A DNA stretch of 64,000 nt, taken from the NCBI GenBank assembly GCA_002787775.1, contig PCUW01000002.1:1-64000 (forward strand), written 5' to 3'. A program made the translations under genes and the position numbers. Numbering within the stretch: the first letter of the stretch is position 1; every line of letters begins with the position of its first letter. The notes under the pieces are model-generated. The model saw only the letters and a program-made list of their open reading frames with translations, was not told the DNA's origin and searched no databases. The DNA is from Bdellovibrionales bacterium CG12_big_fil_rev_8_21_14_0_65_38_15. Its GTDB lineage: Bacteria; Bdellovibrionota; Bacteriovoracia; Bacteriovoracales; Bacteriovoracaceae. Below are positions 15,000 to 23,311 of the stretch, piece by piece.

Positions 15000-15420
15000 G
15001 TGAACTTAATGGATGTTAATCATTGGCGTTGTTTGAATGAAAGTATTTGGAGTGAATTTGATTCAGTTAAGGTCATGAGTTATGGGCTTTTAAGTCGATT
15101 TAATGGAGAGGCGTGGGCCACAGATTTACTCGATCAACTTTATTTGGATGATTCTACTCTAGAATGGGCTAAGGCAGGAGTTCCTCAAGAGAATGAACCT
15201 AATGATATAAAACCAACTTTTGATAGCAATGGAGTAAAGTTAGTAGATGGGGACTCAGTAACACTGATTAAGGATCTTGATGTTAAAGGTGGTGGTTTTA
15301 CGGCAATAAAGAGGTACATTGGTTAGAAATATATCTCTTACAAATGATCCTAAACATATTGAAGGAAAGGTTAGTGACGTTTAAATCGTATTGGTCGCAT
15401 CTTTCTTAAAGAAGGCGTAA
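15000..15420 (+). pseudogene. PhnA-domain protein remnant (5'-truncated, frameshifted)
   Basis: The frame starting at GTG 15000 encodes 108 residues matching the middle and end of long PhnA/YjdM-family proteins: NHWRCLNESIWSE, EAWATDLLDQLYLDDSTLEWA, DSNGVKLVDGDSVTLIKDLD. After AIK the frame shifts: in the next frame it continues RGTLVRNISL and DPKHIEGKVSDV, then an in-frame TAA, then IVLVASFLKKA. One missing A near 15308 explains the shift. The N-terminal zinc-binding part is also absent. The gene is therefore broken in at least three ways. The next gene begins directly after its last stop. Confidence 0.7.
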
Positions 15421-16179
15421 ATGCTCTACGGAAATTCATCTATTTCACACTACTCAGCAGATAATATGATGATATGGCTTGTTATGGGCTTTCAAGGTGG
15501 CATGATAAATGTTGGAGGTCTTATGGCCGGTCAACATATTGTTTCGCACATCACTGGTATAGCAACTAATTTTGGATTAGCGGTTGGATATGGTGAAATT
15601 GGAAATGCACTATTTTTGTTAGTGATTCCACTTTTCTTTCTCTTGGGAAGTATAACAAGTGGTTACCTCGTTGATTTAAGGCTTCATCTTAAGAAGAAGC
15701 CAAAATATTATCTATCCTTTGGAATTATGTTTTTTCTTTTGTTATCGGTCTATTTATTAGGGGGGGTAGGTTTATTTGGAAGTTTTGGAGAAAACGCTAT
15801 GGGATGGAGAGAGTTTTTGCTTTTGAGTCTTTTGTGCCTTGTTTGTGGAATCCAAAATGGAACAATAACAGTAGTTTCTAAATCTATCATTAGAACTACC
15901 CATCTCACAGGGCTTACAACAGATTTAGGCATTGGAATTGTGAGAGTATTGAATAAAAACCGAATTAATGGAATGACTTATGAAGGGCGGGCCAACTTTA
16001 TACGAATGGGGATTATTTTTGCTTTTGCTTCTGGGGCAGCCATCGGAGGATTACTTTTTAAAGTTTATCGCTACCATGCTTTTCTTTTTCCAGTGATAAT
16101 CTCTGGTTCACTCTTTCTTTTGATGCTTTATTTTCAAGTTTTAAAACAGAAAGACTTACAATATTCGTCGAACCAATGA
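15421..16179 (+). CDS. YoaK/DUF1275-family membrane protein
   Basis: The 252-residue protein has about six hydrophobic segments and the family pattern near the N-terminus, GFQGGMINVGGL followed by SHITGIATNFG, and again in the second half (CGIQNGTITVV, then RTTHLTGLTTDLG). This internal repeat is typical of YoaK/DUF1275 proteins, inner-membrane proteins of unknown transport or other function. Its start abuts the stop of the decayed PhnA gene and its stop overlaps the next start, so all three may share a transcript. Confidence 0.75.
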   Translation: MLYGNSSISHYSADNMMIWLVMGFQGGMINVGGLMAGQHIVSHITGIATNFGLAVGYGEIGNALFLLVIPLFFLLGSITSGYLVDLRLHLKKKPKYYLSFGIMFFLLLSVYLLGGVGLFGSFGENAMGWREFLLLSLLCLVCGIQNGTITVVSKSIIRTTHLTGLTTDLGIGIVRVLNKNRINGMTYEGRANFIRMGIIFAFASGAAIGGLLFKVYRYHAFLFPVIISGSLFLLMLYFQVLKQKDLQYSSNQ

Positions 16180-16946
16180 TGTTAAAAAGGAAGAATCTAC
16201 TTTTTTATCAAGATGAGGATTTAGAAAGTCTTTTTCCTGCGGAAGGGCTTGTTCTCTTTGATTTTGAGGCACGCCCAGATGAACTGATTGAAAGAATAAA
16301 GTCAGTTTTATTTATTGGACATGAAGGTCTATTTGTTCAAGTCATGCATATAGCTACGCGTAAGATACCCTTGAGTCAAGTCGTTTGGACTGATCATCCA
16401 AGTTATCAATCCCTCTGGGATATTAAAGAAAAAGTTTTAACGGCAACTCAGTTTAATGGAAAGAGAGACCCTGGAGAAGAAGGGACCAAAACAGGGTGGA
16501 TGCCACGCAAGGGAAAAGGTGATTCTTATATCAAGTTGAGAAAGCATCCTGAGCTTAATGAGTATATTTTATCAGGGGATGGTAACAATCGAGTAATAAG
16601 ATCATTAACGACAAAAAATAGTATGCCTTTTGTATATGCTAAGGTTGCTGTATGTGAATGGAAGGCAAGCACGCAAAATTTGTTAACATTTATAGCGGAT
16701 TATCCTGCACAATCATTTCATATTAGAATTTGTAATCACTCTCGTTTTCGTCAAAGGGATCCTCAAATCTATATTGGAATTAGACAGTACTCTGATTCAA
16801 AAAAGTTCTATTTTTCTTCTGATTGGAATGACTCTCTATCTCTAAAAACTGAAATTCAAACAAAAGAAAATATCCTTAAGCAGCAGATTGCTAGCTGGAC
16901 TCACATAAAATGGTGGGAAAAGGCTTTAGTTTTTTGTTTTAAATAA
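16176..16946 (+). CDS. Hypothetical protein with ParB-like GDGNNR motif
   Basis: The 256-residue protein overlaps the YoaK gene by four bases. I do not recognise it with confidence. The stretch YILSGDGNNRVIRSL (about residues 127-141) resembles the DGNHR loop of ParB/sulphiredoxin-type domains, which bind and hydrolyse nucleotides. It has no signal peptide or membrane segment. Trp- and His-containing stretches near 70-80 and at the C-terminus have no clear meaning. Confidence 0.5.
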   Translation: MMLKRKNLLFYQDEDLESLFPAEGLVLFDFEARPDELIERIKSVLFIGHEGLFVQVMHIATRKIPLSQVVWTDHPSYQSLWDIKEKVLTATQFNGKRDPGEEGTKTGWMPRKGKGDSYIKLRKHPELNEYILSGDGNNRVIRSLTTKNSMPFVYAKVAVCEWKASTQNLLTFIADYPAQSFHIRICNHSRFRQRDPQIYIGIRQYSDSKKFYFSSDWNDSLSLKTEIQTKENILKQQIASWTHIKWWEKALVFCFK

Positions 16947-16976
16947 CTTGAAAAAAATTTATAGTGATTAAAAAAG

Positions 16977-17411
16977 TCATTGTTCGTTAAGTAAGGACTC
17001 AAGGTCATGCTTCCAATAGTGGTCCTCACCAATATCAATAACAGATTCATCTTCAATATGAGTATCTAGGTATTCTGATTTGGCCATGTTCCAAGCGATA
17101 GGATCGAGATTCTTGATAGCAGTAGAAACGTTCATCTTAATGAAGCCTATTTGAACTTCTTGGCCATAGAAGTTGTCAATCATTTGCTCAAAAGATTCTT
17201 CAAGATCGATTTCTGAAAGTGCTTCTTCGAGGATACTTTTGATAACCCAATCAGTGCCGTATTCAACTCCTACGTCTTTAAGGTGTCTCATTAGGTCGTC
17301 GCTTCCACAAATCTTACATTGGCCATCTGAGCAGTCTTGGTAACATGAATAACAAAATGGTGTGGTACGTTCAAAACCTAAAGGAGTAAGACGCGAGAAG
17401 GATTCACGCAA
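16977..17411 (-). CDS. Zinc-ribbon protein of unknown function
   Basis: This frame of 144 residues begins at TTG 17411. It has two CxxC pairs, CYSC at about 20-23 and CKIC at 32-35 (PFCYSCYQDCSDGQCKICG), followed by an acidic helical region. The start is uncertain: AAAGGAG lies only one base before the TTG, and this ribosome binding site is inside an 18-bp perfect hairpin (17370-17429). A small membrane peptide gene lies upstream. The zinc ribbon is clear; the function is not. Confidence 0.55.
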   Translation of the reverse strand: MRESFSRLTPLGFERTTPFCYSCYQDCSDGQCKICGSDDLMRHLKDVGVEYGTDWVIKSILEEALSEIDLEESFEQMIDNFYGQEVQIGFIKMNVSTAIKNLDPIAWNMAKSEYLDTHIEDESVIDIGEDHYWKHDLESLLNEQ

Positions 17412-17429
17412 ACTCCTTTAGGTTTTGAA
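17370..17429 (-). promoter_or_regulatory. 18-bp perfect hairpin that hides a ribosome binding site
   Basis: ACTCCTTTAGGTTTTGAA (17412-17429, plus strand) is the exact reverse complement of 17370-17387, with a 24-base loop. In the minus-strand RNA the first arm contains AAAGGAG and the second arm contains its complement, so the start region of the zinc-ribbon gene (TTG 17411) lies in the loop. An alternative GTG in the loop would read a nine-codon leader ending in three Leu codons (VNPSRVLLL, stop). Confidence 0.55.
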
Positions 17430-17431
17430 AC

Positions 17432-17575
17432 TCACGCCATAAGTCTCATTATGTTTATTGAGAGCCAAGTGACGTAGAGATAAAGAAGCGGACGCAATAC
17501 TGGCCATAAGAGCGTAAATAATTTGGAGGCCAAGATTGTAATTACAAAGAAGCCTATCCGTAAAAAACTGTTCAT
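17432..17575 (-). CDS. Small membrane peptide
   Basis: A 47-residue frame starts at ATG 17575 behind AAAAGGAGATCGACT and ends 20 bases before the zinc-ribbon start. It is almost entirely hydrophobic (IGFFVITILASKLFTLLWPV, then LYLYVTWLSINIM), forming one or two membrane helices. The strong ribosome binding site supports it over the longer in-frame start at 17638. No family is recognised. Confidence 0.45.
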   Translation of the reverse strand: MNSFLRIGFFVITILASKLFTLLWPVLRPLLYLYVTWLSINIMRLMA

Positions 17576-17657
17576 AGTCGATCTCCTTTTAAGTTTCTTC
17601 AATGAAATATGAAGAATAGGGAGGCGAAGATGAGTCATTTAGACTTTATTTTTAACT

Positions 17658-17716
17658 AATCCGACCTTGAGTAAGTCTGGTACGACCTCAATCCGACCAA
17701 TCCGACCAATCCGACC
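17658..17716. repeat. Tandem 9-mer repeats AATCCGACC
   Basis: Three head-to-tail copies of AATCCGACC fill 17690-17716, with one further copy at 17658-17666 and a related TACGACC at 17681-17687. They lie in a gene-free stretch (17640-17997) that also holds GTGAA-rich sequence and one copy of a 33-bp repeat. The array is too short for a CRISPR and lacks spacers; it may be a protein-binding array. Confidence 0.5.
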
Positions 17717-17836
17717 GAAATCGTGAAATGGTGTGAATTATCGTGAAATAAAATGAAATGACAAAACGTTCGAGATGCTGATTATCACTGATAGTTTGTT
17801 GATTTGATTGAGGTTGAGTAAAACGCCGATTGCAGC

Positions 17837-17869
17837 TCGGGTAATTCTGGCATAAGAGCATTTTACTTG
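17837..17869 (+). repeat. 33-bp direct repeat, copy 1
   Basis: This element starts TCGGGTAATTC and ends TTTTACTTG. It matches 19167-19199 at 28 of 33 positions. Both copies are preceded about 70 bases upstream by AACGT and by GTGAA-rich sequence, so a longer, decayed duplication of roughly 130 bp is likely. The copies flank the secreted-protein gene at 17998-19014. Confidence 0.55.
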
Positions 17870-17997
17870 GTTTTTAGTATGAAGTGAATAGATTGAATAA
17901 ATAATTATAGTAGAGGTTTATAGTTGTCGATAGTAAGTATAATGAAAATTTCAAGCTAGGTAAGAGTACTTTTTTGTTTAAGATAAAAGTGGTAAAA

Positions 17998-19014
17998 ATG
18001 TCAGCTTCCTGTATTCGATTATCTCTATTTTGTAGTTTTATACTAATATTAATATCTACAAATATAGCTTTTGCATGCTCATGCAGTAGACCTAGTCCTG
18101 ATTATTCGTTTATAAATATTGTTTCGGATTTAGAAGATGCATTTTTTAAAGAAAAGGGCCGAATTTTTTGGGGGAGATTAAAATCAATTAACAATAGATT
18201 TAAGTCTACAACTGAAATATGTATTTATAAAATCGAAGTTATAGAGAATCTAAAGTCGGAAGAAATGAGTAATCAGATTCTTGTTGAGGAAACTTTAAGG
18301 AACAGAGATACATCTACTTGCTTTTCTCAAAGCGAATATCCAAAAGACTTTACAATATGTTCTTGTGGCGATCCGATTTATCCAAAGCAATCTAAGGCTC
18401 TTACTCCAGACCTAATTGGTAAAACTGTTCTATTTGTTCAAATGAGAGGTTATTTACCTTTTTTTAATTACTTCTTAAATAATAATTTTTTGAATCGAAG
18501 TGATGAAATAGGTTTAGATGTTAAAAATAGTTATTTACGAAAGTTTGCAACCGTTATTGAAAATATATCAAATCCACCTTCAATAGAAGAGTCTAATTGC
18601 TTTAGAGGTGATAAAAAACTTCCTGATGAATATTTATATTTTAACATAGTTTCTGGATCTTATAAAAACGATTATTCATATATTAATAAAGACTGGAATC
18701 AAGATATTCCCTTCATTAATCTCAATCCCATAGACTGGAGGATTGAAAAAACATTCTCACCAAAAATTGAAGATTCAGTTGAGTTTCTTTCCAGAAAATT
18801 TAGAAGAAGAATAAGCAAGCAAGAGATTTATCGGATTTTTAACATAATTATCCTCGAGCCATACATCTATAATGACGGTTTAAACATTTTTGAAATATTC
18901 CTTAAAGGAGTCAATAATTTTCTATCAAGTTCAACTTGTGATCAGTTTGTGAGAGATAGAAGATTAAGCATAAATAAAACAGGTAAGCGACTTGGATTTG
19001 AAATTATTTGGTAG
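17998..19014 (+). CDS. Secreted Cys-containing protein of unknown function
   Basis: From the ATG at 17998 the product has 338 residues with a signal peptide (LFCSFILILISTNIAFA) followed at once by CSCSRP. Mature proteins starting with CSC after such a signal recall tissue-inhibitor/netrin-like domains, and further Cys pairs (CFSQ, TICSCGD) fit disulphide bonding outside the cytoplasm. The frame is open from 17974 but only this ATG gives a good signal peptide. The gene stands alone between two copies of a 33-bp repeat, suggesting a unit that arrived as a cassette. Very AT-rich codon use matches that idea but is not decisive. Confidence 0.55.
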   Translation: MSASCIRLSLFCSFILILISTNIAFACSCSRPSPDYSFINIVSDLEDAFFKEKGRIFWGRLKSINNRFKSTTEICIYKIEVIENLKSEEMSNQILVEETLRNRDTSTCFSQSEYPKDFTICSCGDPIYPKQSKALTPDLIGKTVLFVQMRGYLPFFNYFLNNNFLNRSDEIGLDVKNSYLRKFATVIENISNPPSIEESNCFRGDKKLPDEYLYFNIVSGSYKNDYSYINKDWNQDIPFINLNPIDWRIEKTFSPKIEDSVEFLSRKFRRRISKQEIYRIFNIIILEPYIYNDGLNIFEIFLKGVNNFLSSSTCDQFVRDRRLSINKTGKRLGFEIIW

Positions 19015-19166
19015 AATTCATCCTCACTTCCAATATAACCAATAGTACTGACCTTATGAGCTATCACAAACTAAAGTGAACTAAAGTGAAAAGCCGAAAA
19101 CGTAAGGGAGAGTAGTCTTTTGATAAGCCTTAGAAATCATGTGGATTTAGATTGTTAATTTATCGA

Positions 19167-19199
19167 TCGGGTAATTCGGGCATAATACAATTCTACTTG
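19167..19199 (+). repeat. 33-bp direct repeat, copy 2
   Basis: This copy (TCGGGTAATTC ... TTCTACTTG) pairs with 17837-17869; the unit from copy to copy is 1330 bp. It lies just before the 3' end of the truncated acyltransferase on the opposite strand. The 200 bases from 19015 hold tandem CTAAAGTGAA copies at about 19071-19090 but no gene. Confidence 0.55.
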
Positions 19200-19218
19200 T
19201 CTTTATGAAAAATTTTCA

Positions 19219-19920
19219 TCAAGCCCTTAAAATTTTTGATCTCAATTCTAGTGCCGGATGTTCAATGATTATATAAGTTATACTACTTAAGAAACTCGAA
19301 ATTCCAAAAAGTAGAAAAAATGTTGTTAATAAATGTACTTCATTATTAATGAAGACTTGCTTAAACCAGCCTAAATCTTCAAGCATCCAAACAACTACGT
19401 GATGTATAATATAGACTCCATAAGATACTCTAGCACTCCAATAAAAAATTTTATTTGAAAGAAAATTTGTAAAATAATCATTTGAGTTTATGAGGTAGTA
19501 GACGAATCCACCAAAAAATAAACCTAGGGCACTGTAGGTGAAAATAACTTTATCTATTGATCTAAGTCCAATAGCAATAAGAGAAATAATTGTTAATAAT
19601 GCTACAGGCATTTTTAACAATTTAGGTATAATAAACGTTTTATCTGCTCGTATGTTTGAAAGCATCAAACCAACAATCAATTCATCAAAATGTGTGTGAA
19701 ATGGGCGATAGATATAATTCATCATCTGGTTTACATCAAAACCGGTAAAACCATTAATACTTTGCCAAGTAAAAAACCTTGTGATCATCGGAACTAAAAA
19801 AAGAGCAATTAATATATACCTAAATTTTTTAAGTGAATCTATTTTAAAGAATTTAGTCATAATTAAAATAAATGTTGGAATAAAAATATAACAATAATGG
19901 TTCAATAATGGTTCCAGCAC
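19219..19920 (-). pseudogene. Acyltransferase-3 family protein, 5'-truncated
   Basis: The 233-residue frame matches only the C-terminal two thirds of OafA/YrhL-type membrane acyltransferases: YIFIPTFILIM corresponds to the helix after the usual WSLAVEEQFY motif, and the end (RVSYGVYIIHHVVVW, then IIEHPALELRSK) is typical. The N-terminal about 140 residues, including the catalytic His region, are missing; what precedes is a tandem AATAATGGTTC repeat and the end of the MocR gene. It has seven or so hydrophobic segments. It is probably inactive. Compare the full-length relative at 38795-39892. Confidence 0.65.
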
Positions 19921-19950
19921 ACTTTGCTGGAAGCGCTGCTATGCTAAGTC

Positions 19951-21366
19951 TTATCTTTCGACCTTCACCTCATTTATCAACCCAGCGATTTTTTGAAGTG
20001 CAGCTAAATACTTACCCGAAAGGGCAAATGCAAAATTAAAGCGTAAGCAACTTTTAAACTTTTGGGCGGCTGAGAATATTGGACCAGCGGTTAGAAGAAT
20101 GCCATTTTCTCTAGTAAGTCTTGCTAAGGCCATAGCATCATAATTGTCTGGTAATTGAACCCAAAAGATAAAACCACCTTGTGGACAAGTCATGGTTGTG
20201 CCTGGTGGAAAATGAGTTTGAACGAATTGTTTATAATCTAAAAACCTTTTAGAAAGCTCGCGCCTCATTTTCTTCAAATACCGCTCAGGGCTTCCCTTAG
20301 TTATAAATTCTGCCATAGCAAGTTGAACTGGTACATTTTGGCACACACTAAGGCGTGATTTAGCTTGTTTAAAGAGTTCAGCTTGTTTCCTTGAGACTAT
20401 CCAGCCGACACGGGCACCAGGTGAAAACGACTTTGAAAATGATGATACATAGATAACATGATCAGAGTCTGGGTGATTTAAGAGACTCATTTTTCTTTTA
20501 CCATCAAAGCCTAGTTCACCATTAATATCATCTTGAATCAGTGGGACTTTGGCCTTTCGTGATATTTCAATAAGCCGTTTTTTTGCCTCATCGGGCATCA
20601 CACTACCAAGTGGATTTGAAAAGTTAGGTTGAACTAGAATAGCCGCTATTTTTTCTTTTTTTAGCGCACGCTCAACTTCACTAATGGAAATACCATCATT
20701 GGCATGTGAGGAAACCGCTAGAGCATTTAGTCCAAGGGATCGCAGTAACTTGAAATACATATAGTAGGTGGGATCTTCGATTAAAACTGTATCTCCACGC
20801 TGGCATAGACTGGACAGAGCAATATGAATCGCTTCTAGAGCGCCAGAAGTGATAACCACATCATCAGCATCCCAACGTCCATCTCTTTCTCTATAGCGGC
20901 GAACTATGGCCTCTCGAAGAAGAATTTCTCCGCGTGGATCACTATACTCATCAAGATGACTGGCATATTTCTTTAATGAGCGAGTAATAAAACTGGTTGG
21001 CAGAAGTTGTGGGTCTGGAACGGCCGCAGAAACATTGACGATATCCTTATCTGACAATGCATCAAGGGTCCATTGCACCACATCTGTAACTTTAAGTTGT
21101 TCAACCTTGACCTGATTAACCTTAATGAAGGGGACTGGTGTTTCATTATATGAAGCATTTACAAAATGACCGTGTTTTTCACGAGACGTAATATAACCAC
21201 GCTCTTCAAGTCGCGCATAAGCCTGAAGCACAGTATTTTTAGAAACGCCTAGGTTCTCAGAACAAATACGCACGGAAGGAAGCTTCTCCCCAGGTAATAT
21301 TCTTCCCTGAACGATATCGTCTTTAAAATGTTCAAAAACTTGGCAATAAAGAGCACCTTTTCGCAT
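19951..21366 (-). CDS. MocR/PdxR-type regulator (GntR helix-turn-helix plus aminotransferase domain)
   Basis: The 471-residue protein has an N-terminal GntR winged helix (LPSVRICSENLGVSKNTVLQ at about 26-45, then ARLEERGY) and a class I aminotransferase-fold domain from about residue 105. The latter has SGALEAIHIALSSL, PNFSNPLGS, DDINGEL and the PLP lysine in SSFSKSFSPGARVGW. MocR proteins use PLP complexes to sense vitamin B6, GABA, taurine or similar. Its start overlaps the stop of the small exported-protein gene (TAATG). No typical target gene such as gabT or pdxS lies nearby. Confidence 0.85.
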   Translation of the reverse strand: MRKGALYCQVFEHFKDDIVQGRILPGEKLPSVRICSENLGVSKNTVLQAYARLEERGYITSREKHGHFVNASYNETPVPFIKVNQVKVEQLKVTDVVQWTLDALSDKDIVNVSAAVPDPQLLPTSFITRSLKKYASHLDEYSDPRGEILLREAIVRRYRERDGRWDADDVVITSGALEAIHIALSSLCQRGDTVLIEDPTYYMYFKLLRSLGLNALAVSSHANDGISISEVERALKKEKIAAILVQPNFSNPLGSVMPDEAKKRLIEISRKAKVPLIQDDINGELGFDGKRKMSLLNHPDSDHVIYVSSFSKSFSPGARVGWIVSRKQAELFKQAKSRLSVCQNVPVQLAMAEFITKGSPERYLKKMRRELSKRFLDYKQFVQTHFPPGTTMTCPQGGFIFWVQLPDNYDAMALARLTRENGILLTAGPIFSAAQKFKSCLRFNFAFALSGKYLAALQKIAGLINEVKVER

Positions 21367-21701
21367 TAATAATCCTTAACTTTCAAAACCTGTACTTTGG
21401 AGCGATCGGGTAAAACAACAAAAACCTGTTTGGTTGTAGGGACATAAACACCAGCGACTTGTGTTACTGAGGCAGGCATCTTTCCAGTGCTTTGATTCCA
21501 TAGTAAATCTGTACTCTTTGAAGGGGAGCGAATCAAACGTCCTACAACATCGTAACGCCAGATTCCGAGTTCAGTCTTAACTAAGACTTCTTGGCGCTCT
21601 GGTAAGTAGCGTATGTCTTGAGCATTTTTGGCATGTGGTAACTCCCACGCCATCACATTAAAACTCATCAATATCAATCCTAATAAAACCTTCATGGACA
21701 C
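21366..21701 (-). CDS. Small exported protein upstream of the MocR gene
   Basis: The 111-residue product has a signal peptide (MKVLLGLILMSFNVMAW) and a beta-rich mature part (EVLVKTELGIWRYDVVGRL, QVFVVLPDRSKVQVL), resembling a single-layer propeller-like or small beta-sandwich domain. It is translationally coupled to the MocR regulator. No family is recognised. Confidence 0.6.
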   Translation of the reverse strand: MSMKVLLGLILMSFNVMAWELPHAKNAQDIRYLPERQEVLVKTELGIWRYDVVGRLIRSPSKSTDLLWNQSTGKMPASVTQVAGVYVPTTKQVFVVLPDRSKVQVLKVKDY

Positions 21702-21744
21702 CTCCAGCTTTAGCCCGTCTTCAGTCTAGACCGATAGTAAAGCT

Positions 21745-21783
21745 GGGTACAGATACAGATAGTATCAGATTATAAGGGTACAG
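21745..21783. promoter_or_regulatory. GGGTACAG direct repeats, candidate MocR operator
   Basis: GGGTACAG occurs at 21745-21752 and 21776-21783, 31 bp apart (about three helical turns), with TACAG/GTATC variants between and after. The site lies 44 bp upstream of the exported protein-MocR operon. MocR regulators often bind spaced direct repeats in their own promoter, which fits. Confidence 0.4.
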
Positions 21784-21948
21784 TCAGTATACTTAATGGT
21801 TATGACACGATTACATCGCTATATTCACCACTTATATCGACATTAAATTGCTAAATAAAAAATCAATATAGGTATTGAAAATGTATTATTTTCTTCAAGC
21901 TTTATATTTCCTGATAGGCTTTATTAGGTCCCATGATAAAACTCCTTC

Positions 21949-22503
21949 ATGAAAATAACCTTAGCATTTCTATTGTCGCTCAGTTCTTTCTCAATTTTGG
22001 GCAGTGACACAGTCAACGTTGCTCACTGTGGTGCTCGGCCTAGCTTTCTCGAAAATCTTTTTACTAATGCTGAAAGCATTCGAGTGAAGTGTATTGATGA
22101 AGCCTATGAAGCGAATCGTATTAAAGTCTTAGAAGAGGCGAATCAACTATCAGACATGATTAAGGCGATGGAAGTTGAGCTTAAAGTAGTCGCTTATGAA
22201 TATAGCTATGCCATGATCAAGTGTACTCCGCGAAATAGTGAGCGTCGTGATGAAGCTAGAATTAAGAAATGTCGTGAAATAAATGAAGCTAGAAATTCAG
22301 TCATTGGCCGTATGAACGACTTAATGGGCTGGAACACACGCGCTGAGGTTAGAAATGAAAACACTACGATAGAAGAGATCACTCCACCTTGTCCTTCAAA
22401 GTCCGATTTAGATAAGATGAAGCCTGTGCGCTATTTTAATCGAAGTATCTATCAAACTTGGGAGAGATGTGTTCAGCTCAATCCAATGAATTATTACAAT
22501 TAA
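21949..22503 (+). CDS. Exported hypothetical protein
   Basis: The 184-residue protein has a signal peptide (MKITLAFLLSLSSFSILG) and a helical, charged middle (NQLSDMIKAMEVELKVVAYE) with four or more Cys residues (AHCGARP, KCID, KCTP, KKCREI). It reads divergently from the MocR operon. No family is recognised. Confidence 0.55.
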   Translation: MKITLAFLLSLSSFSILGSDTVNVAHCGARPSFLENLFTNAESIRVKCIDEAYEANRIKVLEEANQLSDMIKAMEVELKVVAYEYSYAMIKCTPRNSERRDEARIKKCREINEARNSVIGRMNDLMGWNTRAEVRNENTTIEEITPPCPSKSDLDKMKPVRYFNRSIYQTWERCVQLNPMNYYN

Positions 22504-22684
22504 ATATTTTATTCGCGTACTTTCAATGAGATAGATATATTTCATGAACTTAATGTATTTCAGTCAGGTTTTTGTACACAAAATAATGACCATCAATTTT
22601 TTAAAGATTCGACAACTATCCTTACAGTTTGCGTGTAAACGCATGCGCTTCTTTGTAATGAGTGAATATTTATTATAATATCTT

Positions 22685-22706
22685 ACCTAATAACAAATAG
22701 TTAGGT
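22685..22706 (+). promoter_or_regulatory. Inverted repeat in the leader of the first sugar operon
   Basis: ACCTAA (22685-22690) and TTAGGT (22701-22706) form a short inverted repeat just before the first gene of the operon. A TATAAT at about 22672-22677 upstream is a likely -10 element. The 200 bases from 22504 also hold a small hairpin (TGCGTGTAAACGCA near 22631) but no gene. Confidence 0.35.
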
Positions 22707-22711
22707 TGGAA

Positions 22712-23311
22712 ATGAGTGTTCAAAAAATTAAGACATATTTTGAAAAGGCGAGTTCAAATTATCAAGAGCAAAGCAAGTCATTTCCATGGAATATTTTGAG
22801 GTATTTTGAATACTCAACATTTAGTAAAAATTTTCACTTTAATAATAATGTAAATATTTTAGAAATCGGTGCTGGAGTTGGGTTTTACTCAGATCAAATT
22901 ATTATTAAAAAACCTTCTTCATATACGTGTATTGATGTCTCTTCAAAAATGCTTAGTCAGATAAAATCGAAAAGTATAAAGAAGATATGTGTTGATTTCA
23001 ATGATTTTAAATCAAGCGACAGGTACGACATCATCTTATGCTTAGGGGTCGTTGAGTTCTTTGAATCACCAGCAGATTCGTTGCAAAAAATATACGAACT
23101 ACTTGCTTCAAAGGGGAGAGCATATTTTTATTTTCCCAAAAAAAATTTGCTCGGAAGACTGTATTTTTGGATGCATAAGAAAAATGGATTTGAAATTACT
23201 CTTTTTCATAAAAAAGAATATCGCAAAGAGTTAGAGCGATTAAGTTTTAGAATTGAATTTGAAAAACGTATTGGATTTTTCAACTCGTTAGTATGTGTGA
23301 GTAAGCAGTGA
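22712..23311 (+). CDS. SAM-dependent methyltransferase, first gene of sugar operon 1
   Basis: The 199-residue protein from ATG 22712 has motif I ILEIGAGVGFYSDQI, an acidic YTCIDVSSKM, and DIILCLGVVEFFESP, typical of class I small-molecule methyltransferases. It overlaps the glycosyltransferase gene by four bases and leads a four-gene operon for a surface sugar or lipid-linked sugar; it may methylate the sugar or its carrier. Confidence 0.7.
   Translation: MSVQKIKTYFEKASSNYQEQSKSFPWNILRYFEYSTFSKNFHFNNNVNILEIGAGVGFYSDQIIIKKPSSYTCIDVSSKMLSQIKSKSIKKICVDFNDFKSSDRYDIILCLGVVEFFESPADSLQKIYELLASKGRAYFYFPKKNLLGRLYFWMHKKNGFEITLFHKKEYRKELERLSFRIEFEKRIGFFNSLVCVSKQ

Noticed and set aside
15000..15420. PhnA remnant as evidence for phosphonate lipid synthesis.
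   Set aside because: PhnA/YjdM proteins are not phosphonate-forming enzymes, and the gene is broken; no PEP mutase gene is seen in the window.
17690..17716. Possible CRISPR array from the repeated AATCCGACC.
   Set aside because: Repeats are 9 bp and directly adjacent with no spacers, and no cas genes are present.
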